The notes under the pieces were generated by a model that did not search any database, had not been told where the DNA came from, and worked only from the letters and a program-made list of their open reading frames with translations. Both the position numbers and the translations under genes were made by a program. A DNA stretch of 64,000 nucleotides. It comes from Bifidobacterium cuniculi. GTDB lineage: Bacteria; Actinomycetota; Actinomycetes; Actinomycetales; Bifidobacteriaceae. Positions 35,100-44,416 of the stretch are shown here, piece by piece (positions within the stretch are counted from its first letter, which is position 1; each line of letters opens with the position of its first letter). Where the stretch lies: positions 186,001 through 250,000 of the forward strand of contig NZ_JGYV01000001.1 of assembly GCF_000741575.1 (NCBI RefSeq). Direction: 5' to 3'.

Positions 35100-36494
35100 A
35101 TGAGCGGAACGAACACGAGCCTATGGACCAGGATTCGCCGGGTGGCCGCCTCAGACCGCATCTCCGGCCTGATCATGCTGGGCTTCGCCCTGCTGGGCCT
35201 CCTGCTGGCCAACATCCCCGCCACCTACCAAGGCTTCGAGGCCCTCTCGCATTTCCATCTGGGCATCCCCGGGACCAACATCGACATGGGACTGGGCCAC
35301 TGGGCCCAGGACGGCCTGCTCACCGTGTTCTTCCTGGTGGTCGGCCTGGAACTGCGCCAGGAACTCACCACGGGGTCGCTGTCGAACGTCCGCGCCGCCG
35401 CGGTGCCCATGCTCTGCGCGGTCGGCGGCATGCTCATGCCGCCCATCCTCTTCATCGGCGTCATCGCGTTGTTCAGCCGCTACGGTGGGGCAGACCCGGG
35501 CAGCCTGCTCATCGCCAACGGCGCCACCTTCCCCCTCTCCGAGGCCTCCCACGGGTGGGCGATTCCCACGGCCACGGACATCGCCTTCTCCCTGGCGGTG
35601 CTCGCACTGTTCGCCAAGGCCCTGCCGGGCTCCATCCGCGCCTTCCTCATGACCTTGGCCACGGTCGACGACCTGCTGGCCATCATCCTCATCGCCGTGT
35701 TCTTCTCGTCGCTCAACGCTTGGTACTGGTTCGTGGGCATCGCCGCCTGTGCGGTGGCCTGGTACTTCCTGGTGCGCATGCGCAAGGTGCCATGGATCGG
35801 CATCGCCATCATCGGCATCCTCTCGTGGATCATGATGTACGAGGCGGGCGTGCACCCCACCCTGGCAGGCGTGCTGGTGGGGCTGCTCACGCCGGCACGG
35901 TCCATGCACGGTGAGCGCTCGCCGCGCGCCGAACGCTACGCGGACAAGCTCCAGCCCTTCTCCGCGCTGCTCGCGTTGCCGATCTTCGCCTTCTTCGCCA
36001 CCGGCGTCCACTTCGACTCGATCACGCCGCTGCTGCTGGTGTCGCCGGTCGTCATCGCCTTGGTCGTCGCCCTCGTCGTGGGCAAGCCGCTGGGCATCAT
36101 GCTCACGGCCTGGCTCTCCACCCACGTGGGCACGCTGCGCATGCCGCGCGGCCTGCGCGTGCGCGACATGCTGCCTGCTTCCGTGGCCTGCGGCATCGGT
36201 TTCACCGTCTCCTTCCTCATCGCCTCCCTGGCCTACTCCAACGAGGAACTGTCCGCGGAAGCCAGGTTCGGCGTCCTGCTGGCCTCCCTGCTCGCCGCAG
36301 CCATCTCGGGCGTCCTGCTCAGCAGGCAGTCGAAGCGCTTCGAACGCATCGCAGCCGCCACGCCGCATGCCGACACCGCCGAACTGGATCGCGGCGACGT
36401 GGTGACCACGCTGCCCGATGGTACGGTGGTGGTGAGCCAACGAATCGGAAAGGGCAGCCATGACGACAGACGGGACACCACGCAAGCACGATGA
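35100..36494 (+). CDS. nhaA: Na+/H+ antiporter NhaA
   Basis: A 464-residue antiporter with 12 predicted helices. The ion-binding Asp residues are all there: Asp160 in PTATDIAFSL and Asp190-Asp191 in TVDDLLAI, matching D133 and D163/D164 of E. coli. A cytoplasmic tail of about 70 residues (ERIAAATPHADTAELDRGDVVTT) extends past the E. coli length. The start at 35100 has GGGAG 5 bases upstream; an ATG four codons earlier is possible. Its last 35 bp overlap the LOG gene. Confidence 0.94.
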   Translation: MSGTNTSLWTRIRRVAASDRISGLIMLGFALLGLLLANIPATYQGFEALSHFHLGIPGTNIDMGLGHWAQDGLLTVFFLVVGLELRQELTTGSLSNVRAAAVPMLCAVGGMLMPPILFIGVIALFSRYGGADPGSLLIANGATFPLSEASHGWAIPTATDIAFSLAVLALFAKALPGSIRAFLMTLATVDDLLAIILIAVFFSSLNAWYWFVGIAACAVAWYFLVRMRKVPWIGIAIIGILSWIMMYEAGVHPTLAGVLVGLLTPARSMHGERSPRAERYADKLQPFSALLALPIFAFFATGVHFDSITPLLLVSPVVIALVVALVVGKPLGIMLTAWLSTHVGTLRMPRGLRVRDMLPASVACGIGFTVSFLIASLAYSNEELSAEARFGVLLASLLAAAISGVLLSRQSKRFERIAAATPHADTAELDRGDVVTTLPDGTVVVSQRIGKGSHDDRRDTTQAR

Positions 36495-37233
36495 GATGGA
36501 AACCTCCCCGCTCGGGGAGACCTATCGGCAAGGCCCGGTGGTCTTCCGCGGGCCGATGATCCCGCAGGAGAGCACCACCGAGCGGCTGCTCAAGCACGAT
36601 GAGGACGCGGGGTGGCTGCATCGGGACCCCTGGCGCGTACTGCGCATCCAAGCGGAATTCGTCGACGGTTTCGGGTCGCTCGCCGAACTGGGGCCGGCAG
36701 TGAGCGTCTTCGGCTCGGCGCGCATCCCGGAGGACGACCCCGGTTACCGCGCAGCCCTGGACATGGGACGCATGCTGGCGCAACGTCATGTGGCCACCAT
36801 CACCGGAGGCGGTCCCGGCATCATGGAGGCCGCGAACCGTGGCGCGTCACTCGCCGGCGGCAAGTCGGTGGGCCTGGGCATCGAACTGCCGCATGAGCAA
36901 GGCATCAACCAGTGGGTGAACCTGGGTATGACCTTCCGTTACTTCTTCGTGCGCAAGACCATGTTCCTGAAGTATTCCTCGGGAATCATCGTGTGCCCCG
37001 GCGGGTTCGGCACCCTCGACGAGACTTTCGAGATCCTTACCCTCGTCCAGACACACAAGGTGGCCACCATCCCCATCGCCCTCTACGACACGGCCTTCTG
37101 GGGAGGCCTGTTCGACTGGATGGGCGAGACCCTCCAAAGACGGGGGCTGATCTCCGCCCTCGATCCCGACCTGGTGACGATCACCGACGATCCCGAGGAA
37201 GCCGTGGCGGTCGCCACCTCCACCATCGGCTGA
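36460..37233 (+). CDS. LOG-family protein (TIGR00730, putative nucleotide 5'-monophosphate phosphoribohydrolase)
   Basis: A 257-residue Rossmann-fold protein with SVFGSARIPEDDP, TGGGPGIMEAANRGA and the family signature PGGFGTLDE. LOG proteins cleave ribose 5-phosphate from nucleotide monophosphates (cytokinin activation in plants, nucleotide recycling in bacteria). The first 60 residues, before the fold, are a charged extension. It starts inside the 3' end of nhaA in another frame, so it is probably translated by coupling. Confidence 0.9.
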   Translation: MTTDGTPRKHDEMETSPLGETYRQGPVVFRGPMIPQESTTERLLKHDEDAGWLHRDPWRVLRIQAEFVDGFGSLAELGPAVSVFGSARIPEDDPGYRAALDMGRMLAQRHVATITGGGPGIMEAANRGASLAGGKSVGLGIELPHEQGINQWVNLGMTFRYFFVRKTMFLKYSSGIIVCPGGFGTLDETFEILTLVQTHKVATIPIALYDTAFWGGLFDWMGETLQRRGLISALDPDLVTITDDPEEAVAVATSTIG

Positions 37234-37239
37234 GATCCC

Positions 37240-37911
37240 TCAGCAGTGTGCGGCGATCAGCAGGCCGTCCCCGGTGGGCGTGCTGGCACACGTGAACCGC
37301 TCATCCTCCTCGATCGTGGCCGTCAGCTCGCGCATCATGGTCGCCATGGGGCTGCGGTCCGCCGGATTGGTCAGGCCGCCCTTGGAATCCTTGCCACGCA
37401 TCGCCAGGGCGTTCGTGAGGACCAGCAAGCCGCCATGCTTGAGCAGCCGTGGCGCCTGCTCGTAGGCGGCACCGTAGTTGGAAGGCTCGCCGCCCACCAC
37501 GATGAGGTCGTAGTCGTCGCCGTTGAGCCTGGGCAGGAACACCGCAGGATCGGCATTGACCACGCGCAGGGTGGTGCGCGTGCGATCGTCGATGGCGTCG
37601 AACAGGGCGCGCACCATGGCCGCGCCCTGCGCGGAGGAGTCCACGGCCGTGAGCTTGCCGGTGCCGTGCAGGCCGGTCACGAGTTGGGCGGTCTCGACCA
37701 AGGCCCCGGTGCCGATGGCGATGACGGAGGACGCGCCGGACATGCGCGTGAAGGTGTTGAGCAGGGCACCCTCGGCGGCCGACCCCGGGTCCAGGCGGCG
37801 TGCCGCCGCGATGGCGCGCGCCTTGCGCACCAGGTCTCCTTCACGCGAGGCCTCATGGTTCTCGATGCATGCCCACGCCTTCGCATGGGCGTCGTATGTA
37901 CGCTTATCCAT
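37240..37911 (-). CDS. Class I SAM-dependent methyltransferase (O-methyltransferase-like)
   Basis: A 223-residue protein with the fold of the catechol-type O-methyltransferases: SSVIAIGTGALVETAQL for the SAM loop, KLTAVDSS for the acidic residue that binds ribose, and DYDLIVVGGEPSNY. The usual metal-binding residues are not clearly present, and the family Asp-Gly-x-H after the acidic loop is altered, so the substrate and even activity are uncertain. It follows sdhB on the same strand by 9 bases. Confidence 0.75.
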   Translation of the reverse strand: MDKRTYDAHAKAWACIENHEASREGDLVRKARAIAAARRLDPGSAAEGALLNTFTRMSGASSVIAIGTGALVETAQLVTGLHGTGKLTAVDSSAQGAAMVRALFDAIDDRTRTTLRVVNADPAVFLPRLNGDDYDLIVVGGEPSNYGAAYEQAPRLLKHGGLLVLTNALAMRGKDSKGGLTNPADRSPMATMMRELTATIEEDERFTCASTPTGDGLLIAAHC

Positions 37912-37920
37912 GAAGAGCGT

Positions 37921-38844
37921 TCACGCCTCCTGTTCCTTGGATTGTGCAATGAGCTGCCAGATCTCCTCGCCCACGTCGATGCCCACCGGGCATTCCCTGG
38001 AGCATGCGCGCACGGACTGGCATGCCTGGAAGCCGTCGGCGGTGTCGAGCGCCTCCAGACGTTCCTGCCTGGCCCGGTCGCGCGAATCATCGATGAACCT
38101 GGCCTGGTTGATGAGGGCGGCCGGACCGATGAAGGCCTCGCCACCGGCGTAGACGGGGCATGCCCCCTCGCATACGCCACAGGTGATGCAAGTGCTCAGC
38201 CGTTCGTAGCGGGCCAGTTGCTCCGGACGCTGCAGGTATTCGAATACGTCGACCTTGCCGTCCACGGTCGTCGCCAGCACGCCGTCAGCCTGCAAATAGG
38301 GCTTGAACCGCCGGATCTGCTCAAGCATGGGGTCGATGTCGGCAACCAGGTCGCGTTGCACCGGGAAGCCGGGCAGGGGCGCCAGCTCGACCACGGGCTT
38401 GGCCGTCTCTGCGACAGGGGACGGCTCCCCGTCCACCGAGGTACGGCGGAATCCAGCATCGTCCACGATGGGGGCCACCGGCTGGTGCGCGCAGTCACGG
38501 ACCTTGGCCTTGCACAGCAGCATGGGGGTGCCGTTGACCGCCACCGCGTCCGAACCACACATGCCATGTCCACATGAATAACGGAAGGCGAGGGTCGGGT
38601 CGATGTCACGCTTGATGGCCAGGAGACAGTCGAGCAGCGTATCATTGCCGCGCGCCTGGACCTCGTACTCCTGCACCCAGCTGCGCCCGCGCGGCTTGCG
38701 TGCGGCACGGGCATCCGCGAAGGGCGACGACTTGCGTGCGAAGGGACTCGACTTGCGCGACCGTTCACGGTCACGGGCGGGACGGGGCGCGAAACGATTG
38801 ACACGCAGCACGACGGTCATGGTCGTGTGTTCCTGTGGGCTCAT
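37921..38844 (-). CDS. sdhB: Succinate dehydrogenase/fumarate reductase iron-sulfur subunit
   Basis: A 307-residue iron-sulfur protein. The 2Fe-2S ligands are in YSCGHGMCGSDAV and a later LLC; the 4Fe-4S and 3Fe-4S ligands are in CITCGVCEGACP and CQSVRACSRECP. It carries electrons between the flavoprotein and a partner. The N-terminus has an odd duplicated basic insert (RKSSPFARKSSPFAD, about residues 30-44) before the ferredoxin domain. The ATG at 38844 has AAGGTGAT just upstream; ATG 38820 is an alternative. No C or D membrane subunit gene is adjacent. In bifidobacteria a fumarate reductase direction is likely. Confidence 0.9.
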   Translation of the reverse strand: MSPQEHTTMTVVLRVNRFAPRPARDRERSRKSSPFARKSSPFADARAARKPRGRSWVQEYEVQARGNDTLLDCLLAIKRDIDPTLAFRYSCGHGMCGSDAVAVNGTPMLLCKAKVRDCAHQPVAPIVDDAGFRRTSVDGEPSPVAETAKPVVELAPLPGFPVQRDLVADIDPMLEQIRRFKPYLQADGVLATTVDGKVDVFEYLQRPEQLARYERLSTCITCGVCEGACPVYAGGEAFIGPAALINQARFIDDSRDRARQERLEALDTADGFQACQSVRACSRECPVGIDVGEEIWQLIAQSKEQEA

Positions 38845-38885
38845 GGATCACCTTGTTTCGTCTGTATGGTCGCGGGGAGGAAGCG

Positions 38886-40754
38886 TCAGTAGGCACGTCG
38901 CCCCGGCTCGATGTCCAGGATGCGCACCGGTTGCCATCGGGCCGCGGCGTCCGTAGCCATCATAGTATGGGCAAGGAAATTGGCGTCGTCACGCGCGGGG
39001 AAGTCGGTGCGGTACAGCGAACCCCGCGATTCATGGCGTGCCAACGCGCTTGACAGGACGCAATCCGCCAGCTCCACGAGATGGCGTGCCTCCCAGATCG
39101 CGGTGAGTTCCTGGTTGAACGTGCGCTCGTCGCTGTGGGCCCGTAATGCGCCGACCCTGTCCGACAGGTCCCCGGCAAGGGCGGCGCGCGCCTCTCCGAG
39201 GGACGCGCCGTCGCACAGCACGGCGAATCCGCGGTCCATGGTGGCGCCCAGGTCACGCATGACCCGGTACGCGTTGTCGCTGCCATTCTCGTCCCCCTGG
39301 ATGTCCTCCACGGCGTTGGCGGCCAGCAGGGCGTCCACGTCGGTCCCACGGCGGGTGGCGGCCTGGTCGAGTTCGGGATCGTCCGGGCAGGCATCCAAGG
39401 CTTCCAGGGCATCCACGGGGCCGTCCTGGAACCGCAGGGCGATGCCCTCGCCGGCGCGCGTGCCGAACAGGCAGGCGTCAAGCAGGGAATTGCCCCCGAG
39501 ACGGTTGGCGCCGTGCACGCTTACGCAGGAGCATTCCCCGGCCGCGAACAGGCCCTCCACCACATGGCGCGACCCGTCGGCATCCAGCCGGTAGACTTCG
39601 CCGTCCACCGTGATGGGAATGCCTCCCATGGTGTAGTGGGCGGTGGGCTTGACCGGCACGAGGTCCACGGACGGGTCCAGACCGGCATACTGTTCGATGG
39701 TCTCGACGACCTGGGGGAGTACCGCACGCATGTGGTCCGGGTCGATGCCCGTCATGTCGAGCCAGACGCAATCCTTCGGTCCGTCGGGATCCTTCGGGTC
39801 TGCGATGCCACGTCCGGCGTCCACCTCCGCACGGATGGCGCGGCTGACCACGTCGCGGGCGGCCAGGTCGGCATGGCCGGGCGCGTACCGCTGCATGAAG
39901 GCCTCGCCCTGGGCGTTGCGCAGGATGCCGCCTTCGGCGCGGGACGCCTCGGACAGCAGGATGCCCGTATGGGCCAGTCCCGTGGGATGGAACTGGACGA
40001 ATTCCATGTCCTCCAGCTGCAGTCCGGCATCGAGCGCCAAGGCCATGCCGTCGCCGGTCAGGTCATGGGAATTGGAAGTGGTGTGGAACAGGCGTCCCGC
40101 ACCGCCGGTGGCCAGCAGGACGTTCGCTGCATGCAGGGCGTGGACCTTGCCGGTGTGGGTATCGAAGGCCACTACGCCCTCCACGCGTCCCTTGGCATCG
40201 TCCAGGACCAGGTCGGTGACATACCACTCTTCCGCGAAGTGCACGCCCGCCCCGACGCATTGCTGCCAGAGCGTATGCAGGATCTGGTGACCGATGCGGT
40301 CCGCGGCATAGGCCGCACGCTTGACGGGCTCACCGCCGAAGTCGCTGGTGTGACCTCCGAAACGACGTTGCGCGATCAGGCCGTCCTGGGTGCGGGAGAA
40401 GGCGACGCCCGAGCGTTCGAGGTTGATGACCGTCGCCGGCGCCTCCTGCGCCAGCAACCGTGCCGCATCCTGGTCGACCAGCCAATCGCCGCCCTTGACG
40501 GTGTCGAAGTAATGCCACTGCCAGGAATCGGGCTCCATGTTGCCCAGAGAGGCGGCGATGCCGCCCTCCGCGGAACCGGTATGCGAACGCAACGGCTGCA
40601 GCTTGGAGACCACCAGCACCCGTGGGTCATGGCCTTCCCGGCGCGCCTGGTCCACCGCCTCGCTGCGGGTGAAGGCCAAGGCCGCGGACAGGCCTGCGGC
40701 GCCTGCGCCCACGATGATTGCGTCGTAGTGTTCTTCGATGGTGTTCGGACTCAT
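38886..40754 (-). CDS. sdhA: Succinate dehydrogenase/fumarate reductase flavoprotein subunit
   Basis: A 622-residue FAD-linked subunit. The FAD-binding GAGAAGLSAA is near the N-terminus, SHTGSAEGGIAAS carries the His that attaches FAD, and the catalytic region (HPTGL, then the REGG-like AEGG and the RLGGNSLLDACLFG segment) is complete. With SdhB it interconverts fumarate and succinate; in an anaerobe it most likely forms succinate. ATG 40754 is taken as the start; ATG 40763 in frame is also possible and neither has a strong ribosome-binding site. Confidence 0.92.
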   Translation of the reverse strand: MSPNTIEEHYDAIIVGAGAAGLSAALAFTRSEAVDQARREGHDPRVLVVSKLQPLRSHTGSAEGGIAASLGNMEPDSWQWHYFDTVKGGDWLVDQDAARLLAQEAPATVINLERSGVAFSRTQDGLIAQRRFGGHTSDFGGEPVKRAAYAADRIGHQILHTLWQQCVGAGVHFAEEWYVTDLVLDDAKGRVEGVVAFDTHTGKVHALHAANVLLATGGAGRLFHTTSNSHDLTGDGMALALDAGLQLEDMEFVQFHPTGLAHTGILLSEASRAEGGILRNAQGEAFMQRYAPGHADLAARDVVSRAIRAEVDAGRGIADPKDPDGPKDCVWLDMTGIDPDHMRAVLPQVVETIEQYAGLDPSVDLVPVKPTAHYTMGGIPITVDGEVYRLDADGSRHVVEGLFAAGECSCVSVHGANRLGGNSLLDACLFGTRAGEGIALRFQDGPVDALEALDACPDDPELDQAATRRGTDVDALLAANAVEDIQGDENGSDNAYRVMRDLGATMDRGFAVLCDGASLGEARAALAGDLSDRVGALRAHSDERTFNQELTAIWEARHLVELADCVLSSALARHESRGSLYRTDFPARDDANFLAHTMMATDAAARWQPVRILDIEPGRRAY

Positions 40755-40795
40755 ACCCTGCATTGTCTCACAAGGCGGTGCCACGGGGAAGGCAT

Positions 40796-42091
40796 TCAGG
40801 TCGACGCTGCCATGGCGATGCCGGTGCCTCCGGTGCGTATCGTCCCCTCTAGCTCGAGCCGGCCCAGCAGGACATGGACGCCCGCCAGGTCGGGGAAACG
40901 CTCCGGATGGCGCTCCAGCAACAGCCGGGCCACGGCATTCGGGGTAGGCGGACGCCCTTGGCTGCACAAGGAGGACAACGCTTCCGCAACCCAGTCACCC
41001 TCTTCGTTTCCTTCGGCGGGGGACTCCGCGTCGGGAGCCGTCCCGGGCGGATGCGCGGCATGGGTCCATTCGTCGCAGGCGGCCGGGTCCGCGAGCAGGA
41101 GAGCCTCCTGGTTGCGGATCAGTTCGTGGCATCCGGCATGCTCCGGTGTGGTGATGCAGCCGGGGACCGCATAGACGGTGCGGTTGAGTTCGTTGCCCCA
41201 ATGGGCGGTGTTGAGGGCCCCGGAACGGCGCCGGGCCTGTGCCACGACCACCGTGGAGGCCATGGCCGCAATGAGCCGGTTGCGCAGCAGGAAACGGTGC
41301 GGCTGGGGAACGGTGTCGGGAGGGCATTCGCTGAGCAGGGCGCCGCCGGCGGCGAGCATGGCGTCGAACAACCGGGCATTGCTGGCTGGCCCCACATGGT
41401 TGAGCCCGCCGGCGAAGAAGGCCACGGTCGGACCTGCCCGTGAAGTTCCCAGACGGTCCCGGGCGTGCAGGGCGCCCCAATGGGCGCAGGCGTCCGTGCC
41501 CATCGCGCCTCCCGAGACCACCACGTGTCCGTGGGATGCCGCGTTCTCGGAGATGGCGGTCGCGACCTGCCGCCCATAGCCGTTGACGCCGCGGGAACCG
41601 ACCACGGCAACGGGCGCCTCGCAGGCCACGGGCGCCACCGGTGACCCCATGCCCCACAGACACAGCGGGGGAGCCCAGTCCCCGCGGGTGGACAGGTCGT
41701 CGAGCTGGGCGGGCCATGCCGCATCGTCGGGTCCGGCAAGCCAGAACCGTCCGTCGTCGCTCAACCATGCGCGCAAGGCGTCACAGTCGCGGCTGGGCAA
41801 CGCCTCCAGCCGCTCCTTCCACCGGCTGCATGCCCGATGGAAGGACTGCATGCCCTGTGGCTGGATGCGGCGGCCCCAATGCGTGGCGCCGGCAGTGAAA
41901 AGGCGGTCCAGTTCCGTCTGGGCATGGCCGGCAGGCCCGTCGAGGGCCTCAAGCAGCAGCGTCAGGGCGGTCAGGGGCGTGCCGCTGCCTTGAACGAGCG
42001 CCATCATGAGCGCATCGGCGCCGTCCAGGGCACAGGCGAGCAAGGCTCGGGCCAGGGTGGGGGAGCAGCTTCCCTGCAGTGCGTGGGTCAT
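40796..42091 (-). CDS. dprA: DNA processing protein DprA (Smf)
   Basis: A 431-residue DprA/Smf protein. The Rossmann-like DNA-binding core has VAVVGSRGVNGYGRQVA, VVSGGAMGTDACAHWGAL and FLLRNRLIAAMAS, with a winged-helix like C-terminal part. DprA loads RecA on incoming single-stranded DNA during transformation; its presence with comM and yraN is the usual conserved cluster and does not prove natural competence. The start overlaps the comM stop by 3 bases. Confidence 0.92.
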   Translation of the reverse strand: MTHALQGSCSPTLARALLACALDGADALMMALVQGSGTPLTALTLLLEALDGPAGHAQTELDRLFTAGATHWGRRIQPQGMQSFHRACSRWKERLEALPSRDCDALRAWLSDDGRFWLAGPDDAAWPAQLDDLSTRGDWAPPLCLWGMGSPVAPVACEAPVAVVGSRGVNGYGRQVATAISENAASHGHVVVSGGAMGTDACAHWGALHARDRLGTSRAGPTVAFFAGGLNHVGPASNARLFDAMLAAGGALLSECPPDTVPQPHRFLLRNRLIAAMASTVVVAQARRRSGALNTAHWGNELNRTVYAVPGCITTPEHAGCHELIRNQEALLLADPAACDEWTHAAHPPGTAPDAESPAEGNEEGDWVAEALSSLCSQGRPPTPNAVARLLLERHPERFPDLAGVHVLLGRLELEGTIRTGGTGIAMAAST

Positions 42092-43623
42092 GTCAGCTCC
42101 TTGGTGCGCAGTGCGATGGCCATGGCGATGTCGTCCATGGACGGCTGCGCCCGGCCGGCCAGGTCGGCCAGCGTCCAGGACAGCCGCATGGCCCGGTCGG
42201 CGCCACGCAGGCTCAGGCGATGGGCCGACAGGGCGTCGTTGACCACGTGCAGGATGGAAGCCGGTGTGTGCGAGCGCAGCCACGTGCCGGAGGCCTGTGC
42301 ATTGCAAGTCCAGCCATGTGGGGAAAACCGTTCGCGTGCACGGCTCCGTGCCGTCGTCACCCGTTGGCGCATTTCGGCACTGGAGGGGCCGTTCCCGTCG
42401 GGGCCGGTGTCGAGATGCTCGATGGGGTCGACCTCCACCTGCATGTCGATGCGGTCGAGGATGGGCCCCGACAGGCGTCCGAAATAGCGGATGCGCTCCC
42501 GTTCGCTGCATGTGCACCGTTCCCCGGTGCCGTATCCGTAGCCACAGGGGCATGGATTGGCGGCCATGACCAGCTGGAAGCGCGCAGGGTATACGGTGGT
42601 GCCCTTGGCCCGTGAAATGGCGACCATCCCGGACTCAAGAGGCTCGCGCAGGGTCTGCAGGACCCGTGGGGCGAATTCGGGTGCCTCGTCCATGAACAGC
42701 ACGCCGTGGTGTGCGCGGGTCACGGCACCGGGCTGTCCGAGTCCGCTGCCGCCTCCCACCAGTGCCGGTGCCGTCGCGCTGTGATGGGGCGCCTCGAAGG
42801 GCGGTACGCTGGAGATGCCGGTGGAGCGCAGGGTGCCGCAGACCGACCGGATGGAGGCGACCTCGAACTGTGCATCCTCGTCAAGAGGTGCCATGATGCC
42901 CGGCATGCGCGAGGCAAGCATCGTCTTGCCGGTACCGGGAGGCCCGACCATGAGCAGGTGGTGGCCCCCGGCCGCCGCCACCTCGAGGGCGGTCTTGGCG
43001 GCGTCTTGGTGCACCACGTCCCGCATGTCCCCGACCGGGACCTGGGTTGCGGGCACGGCGACCGCCTGGTCGGCGATCAGCGGTTCGCCACGGGTGCTGT
43101 AGCGCGGATGCGCATCGAACATCTCCATGAGCTCACCCAGATGGGAGACGGTCGCCACCTGCAGTCCGGGGACGAGCTGCGCCTCCTCGAGGTTGGCGCG
43201 CGGTACGATCACCGAGTGCAGCCCCTGCTCGCGTACATGCAGCAGGATCGGCAGCAACCCGTTGATCGGTAGGACGCTGCCGTCCAGGTTGAGCTCGCCG
43301 AGCACCACCGTGGACGCCAGGCAGTTGCTGGGAATGGTCCTGGACGCGGACAGGACGCTGGCCGCGATGGCCAGGTCGTGGGCCGAGCCGCGCTTGGGCA
43401 ACGACGCCGGCGACATGTTCACGGTCACGCGGCTTCCTGGCCAGGGAAAGCCGCAGGCCGCGCAGCCCGAACGGACGCGCTCGCGTGCCTCGTTGAGCGA
43501 GGTGTCCGGCAGGCCGATGATGGAGAAGTGGGGCAGCCCGGGGGAGATGAAGGCCTGCAGCTGGATCACGAAGGCGTTCAGACCGATCAGTCCCACGGAG
43601 AGCGCACAGCCCAGCGCGGCCAT
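42088..43623 (-). CDS. comM: YifB/ComM family magnesium chelatase-like AAA+ ATPase
   Basis: A 511-residue AAA+ protein. The N-terminal ChlI-like Lon-protease fold domain (SPGLPHFSIIGLPDTSLNEARERVRS) is followed by Walker A GPPGTGKT, Walker B GVLFMDEAPEF, a Zn-finger-like CPCGYGYGTGERCTC and a C-terminal Mg_chelatase_C domain. ComM helps branch migration during natural transformation in other bacteria. GGAGG lies 7 bases before ATG 43623, which overlaps the yraN stop. Confidence 0.93.
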   Translation of the reverse strand: MAALGCALSVGLIGLNAFVIQLQAFISPGLPHFSIIGLPDTSLNEARERVRSGCAACGFPWPGSRVTVNMSPASLPKRGSAHDLAIAASVLSASRTIPSNCLASTVVLGELNLDGSVLPINGLLPILLHVREQGLHSVIVPRANLEEAQLVPGLQVATVSHLGELMEMFDAHPRYSTRGEPLIADQAVAVPATQVPVGDMRDVVHQDAAKTALEVAAAGGHHLLMVGPPGTGKTMLASRMPGIMAPLDEDAQFEVASIRSVCGTLRSTGISSVPPFEAPHHSATAPALVGGGSGLGQPGAVTRAHHGVLFMDEAPEFAPRVLQTLREPLESGMVAISRAKGTTVYPARFQLVMAANPCPCGYGYGTGERCTCSERERIRYFGRLSGPILDRIDMQVEVDPIEHLDTGPDGNGPSSAEMRQRVTTARSRARERFSPHGWTCNAQASGTWLRSHTPASILHVVNDALSAHRLSLRGADRAMRLSWTLADLAGRAQPSMDDIAMAIALRTKELT

Positions 43624-44078
43624 CAGAAGGCCTCCACGATGTGCTGCAGCTCCACGGCGCCGTCGTGCACCACGCAGGTGATGACGTCGAAACGGATGCC
43701 CACATGGCTGATGCGCCGGCCGTATCGTTGCAGCCACAAGGTGGCGGTACGCCGTATGTTCGACTGCTTGGACGTGTGGACCGCTTCCTGCGGGCTGCCT
43801 TGGAGCGTGCTGCGCCGTGTCTTGACTTCGACGAACACGATGCTGTGGTGGCGGGTCAGGGCCACGATGTCCAGCTCGCCGTACCGGCAGCGCCAGTTGG
43901 CGTCGAGGATGATCCATGACTGGTCATGCAGCCAGAGACGTGCGGCCAGTTCGCCGAGCTCACCGAGCCGGCGTGCGTCCAGCCGGGGGCCAGGAGCGCC
44001 TGCTTGCAGGCGTCCAAGGTCGTCGGACGGGATCCGTCGTCGAACTCGTCGCCCAGTAGGTCGCCGGTGAAGGGGCAT
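43623..44078 (-). CDS. YraN/UPF0102 family protein
   Basis: A 151-residue protein whose last 115 residues are UPF0102 (LGELGELAARLWL, NWRCRYGELDIVAL, FVEVKTRRS, the PD-(D/E)xK pattern of a nuclease-like fold). Family members have no firm role. The N-terminus is Arg-rich and uncertain: ATG 44078 is preferred because a GGAGGAA site precedes it; an open frame reaches farther upstream. Stop overlaps the comM start (TGATG), so the three genes yraN-comM-dprA form one unit. Confidence 0.85.
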   Translation of the reverse strand: MPLHRRPTGRRVRRRIPSDDLGRLQAGAPGPRLDARRLGELGELAARLWLHDQSWIILDANWRCRYGELDIVALTRHHSIVFVEVKTRRSTLQGSPQEAVHTSKQSNIRRTATLWLQRYGRRISHVGIRFDVITCVVHDGAVELQHIVEAF

Positions 44079-44416
44079 TCTTCCTCCATCGGCATGTCGG
44101 GGCATTCGGCCGGGGCGTCGGGGACGGCCTCCGGCCGCGTGGGCGACGCCCACTGTTCCATGGGTGAATTCGTTGCTGTGTCCATGTGCCCAGTCCAGCA
44201 CGGTCGCATCGCGGGTGCCAGCCACGAGGGGCCATGTGGTCGGACGGCCGTCGGAACGGCGGAATGTGGACGACACGCGGTCCCGGACACGCCAGGACAG
44301 TTATATACTGTTATTCACTGTTATATACCGTTTGTGGTCTGCGACCCCGCAGGCTGCACCGCCACGGAATGGGACCGGCTGGCGAACATGGCCGCGCCGG
44401 TACGGAAAGGAGCGAC
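44079..44416. other. 338-bp intergenic region between divergent yraN and the GntR operon
   Basis: It contains the GTTATATAC repeats near 44298-44330 with the likely promoter of the GntR operon. The rest is GC-rich. A minus-strand frame over 43856-44290 (rich in Pro, Glu and Asp) could encode a protein N-terminus but has no recognisable homology, and I see no convincing gene. Confidence 0.5.
44298..44330. promoter_or_regulatory. Repeat operator/promoter of the GntR-ABC operon
   Basis: GTTATATAC occurs at 44300-44308 and again at 44320-44328, exactly 20 bp (two helical turns) apart, with GTTAT between them. TATACT (44304-44309) and TATACC (44324-44329) could serve as -10 boxes, so a bound repressor would block the promoter. 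YtrA-type GntR regulators usually bind such repeats before their own gene. Confidence 0.6.

Noticed and set aside
43856-44290. Alternative gene upstream of yraN on the minus strand
   Set aside because: Pro-, Glu- and Asp-rich frame without homology that overlaps yraN in another frame; its ATG lacks support and yraN has its own ribosome-binding site.
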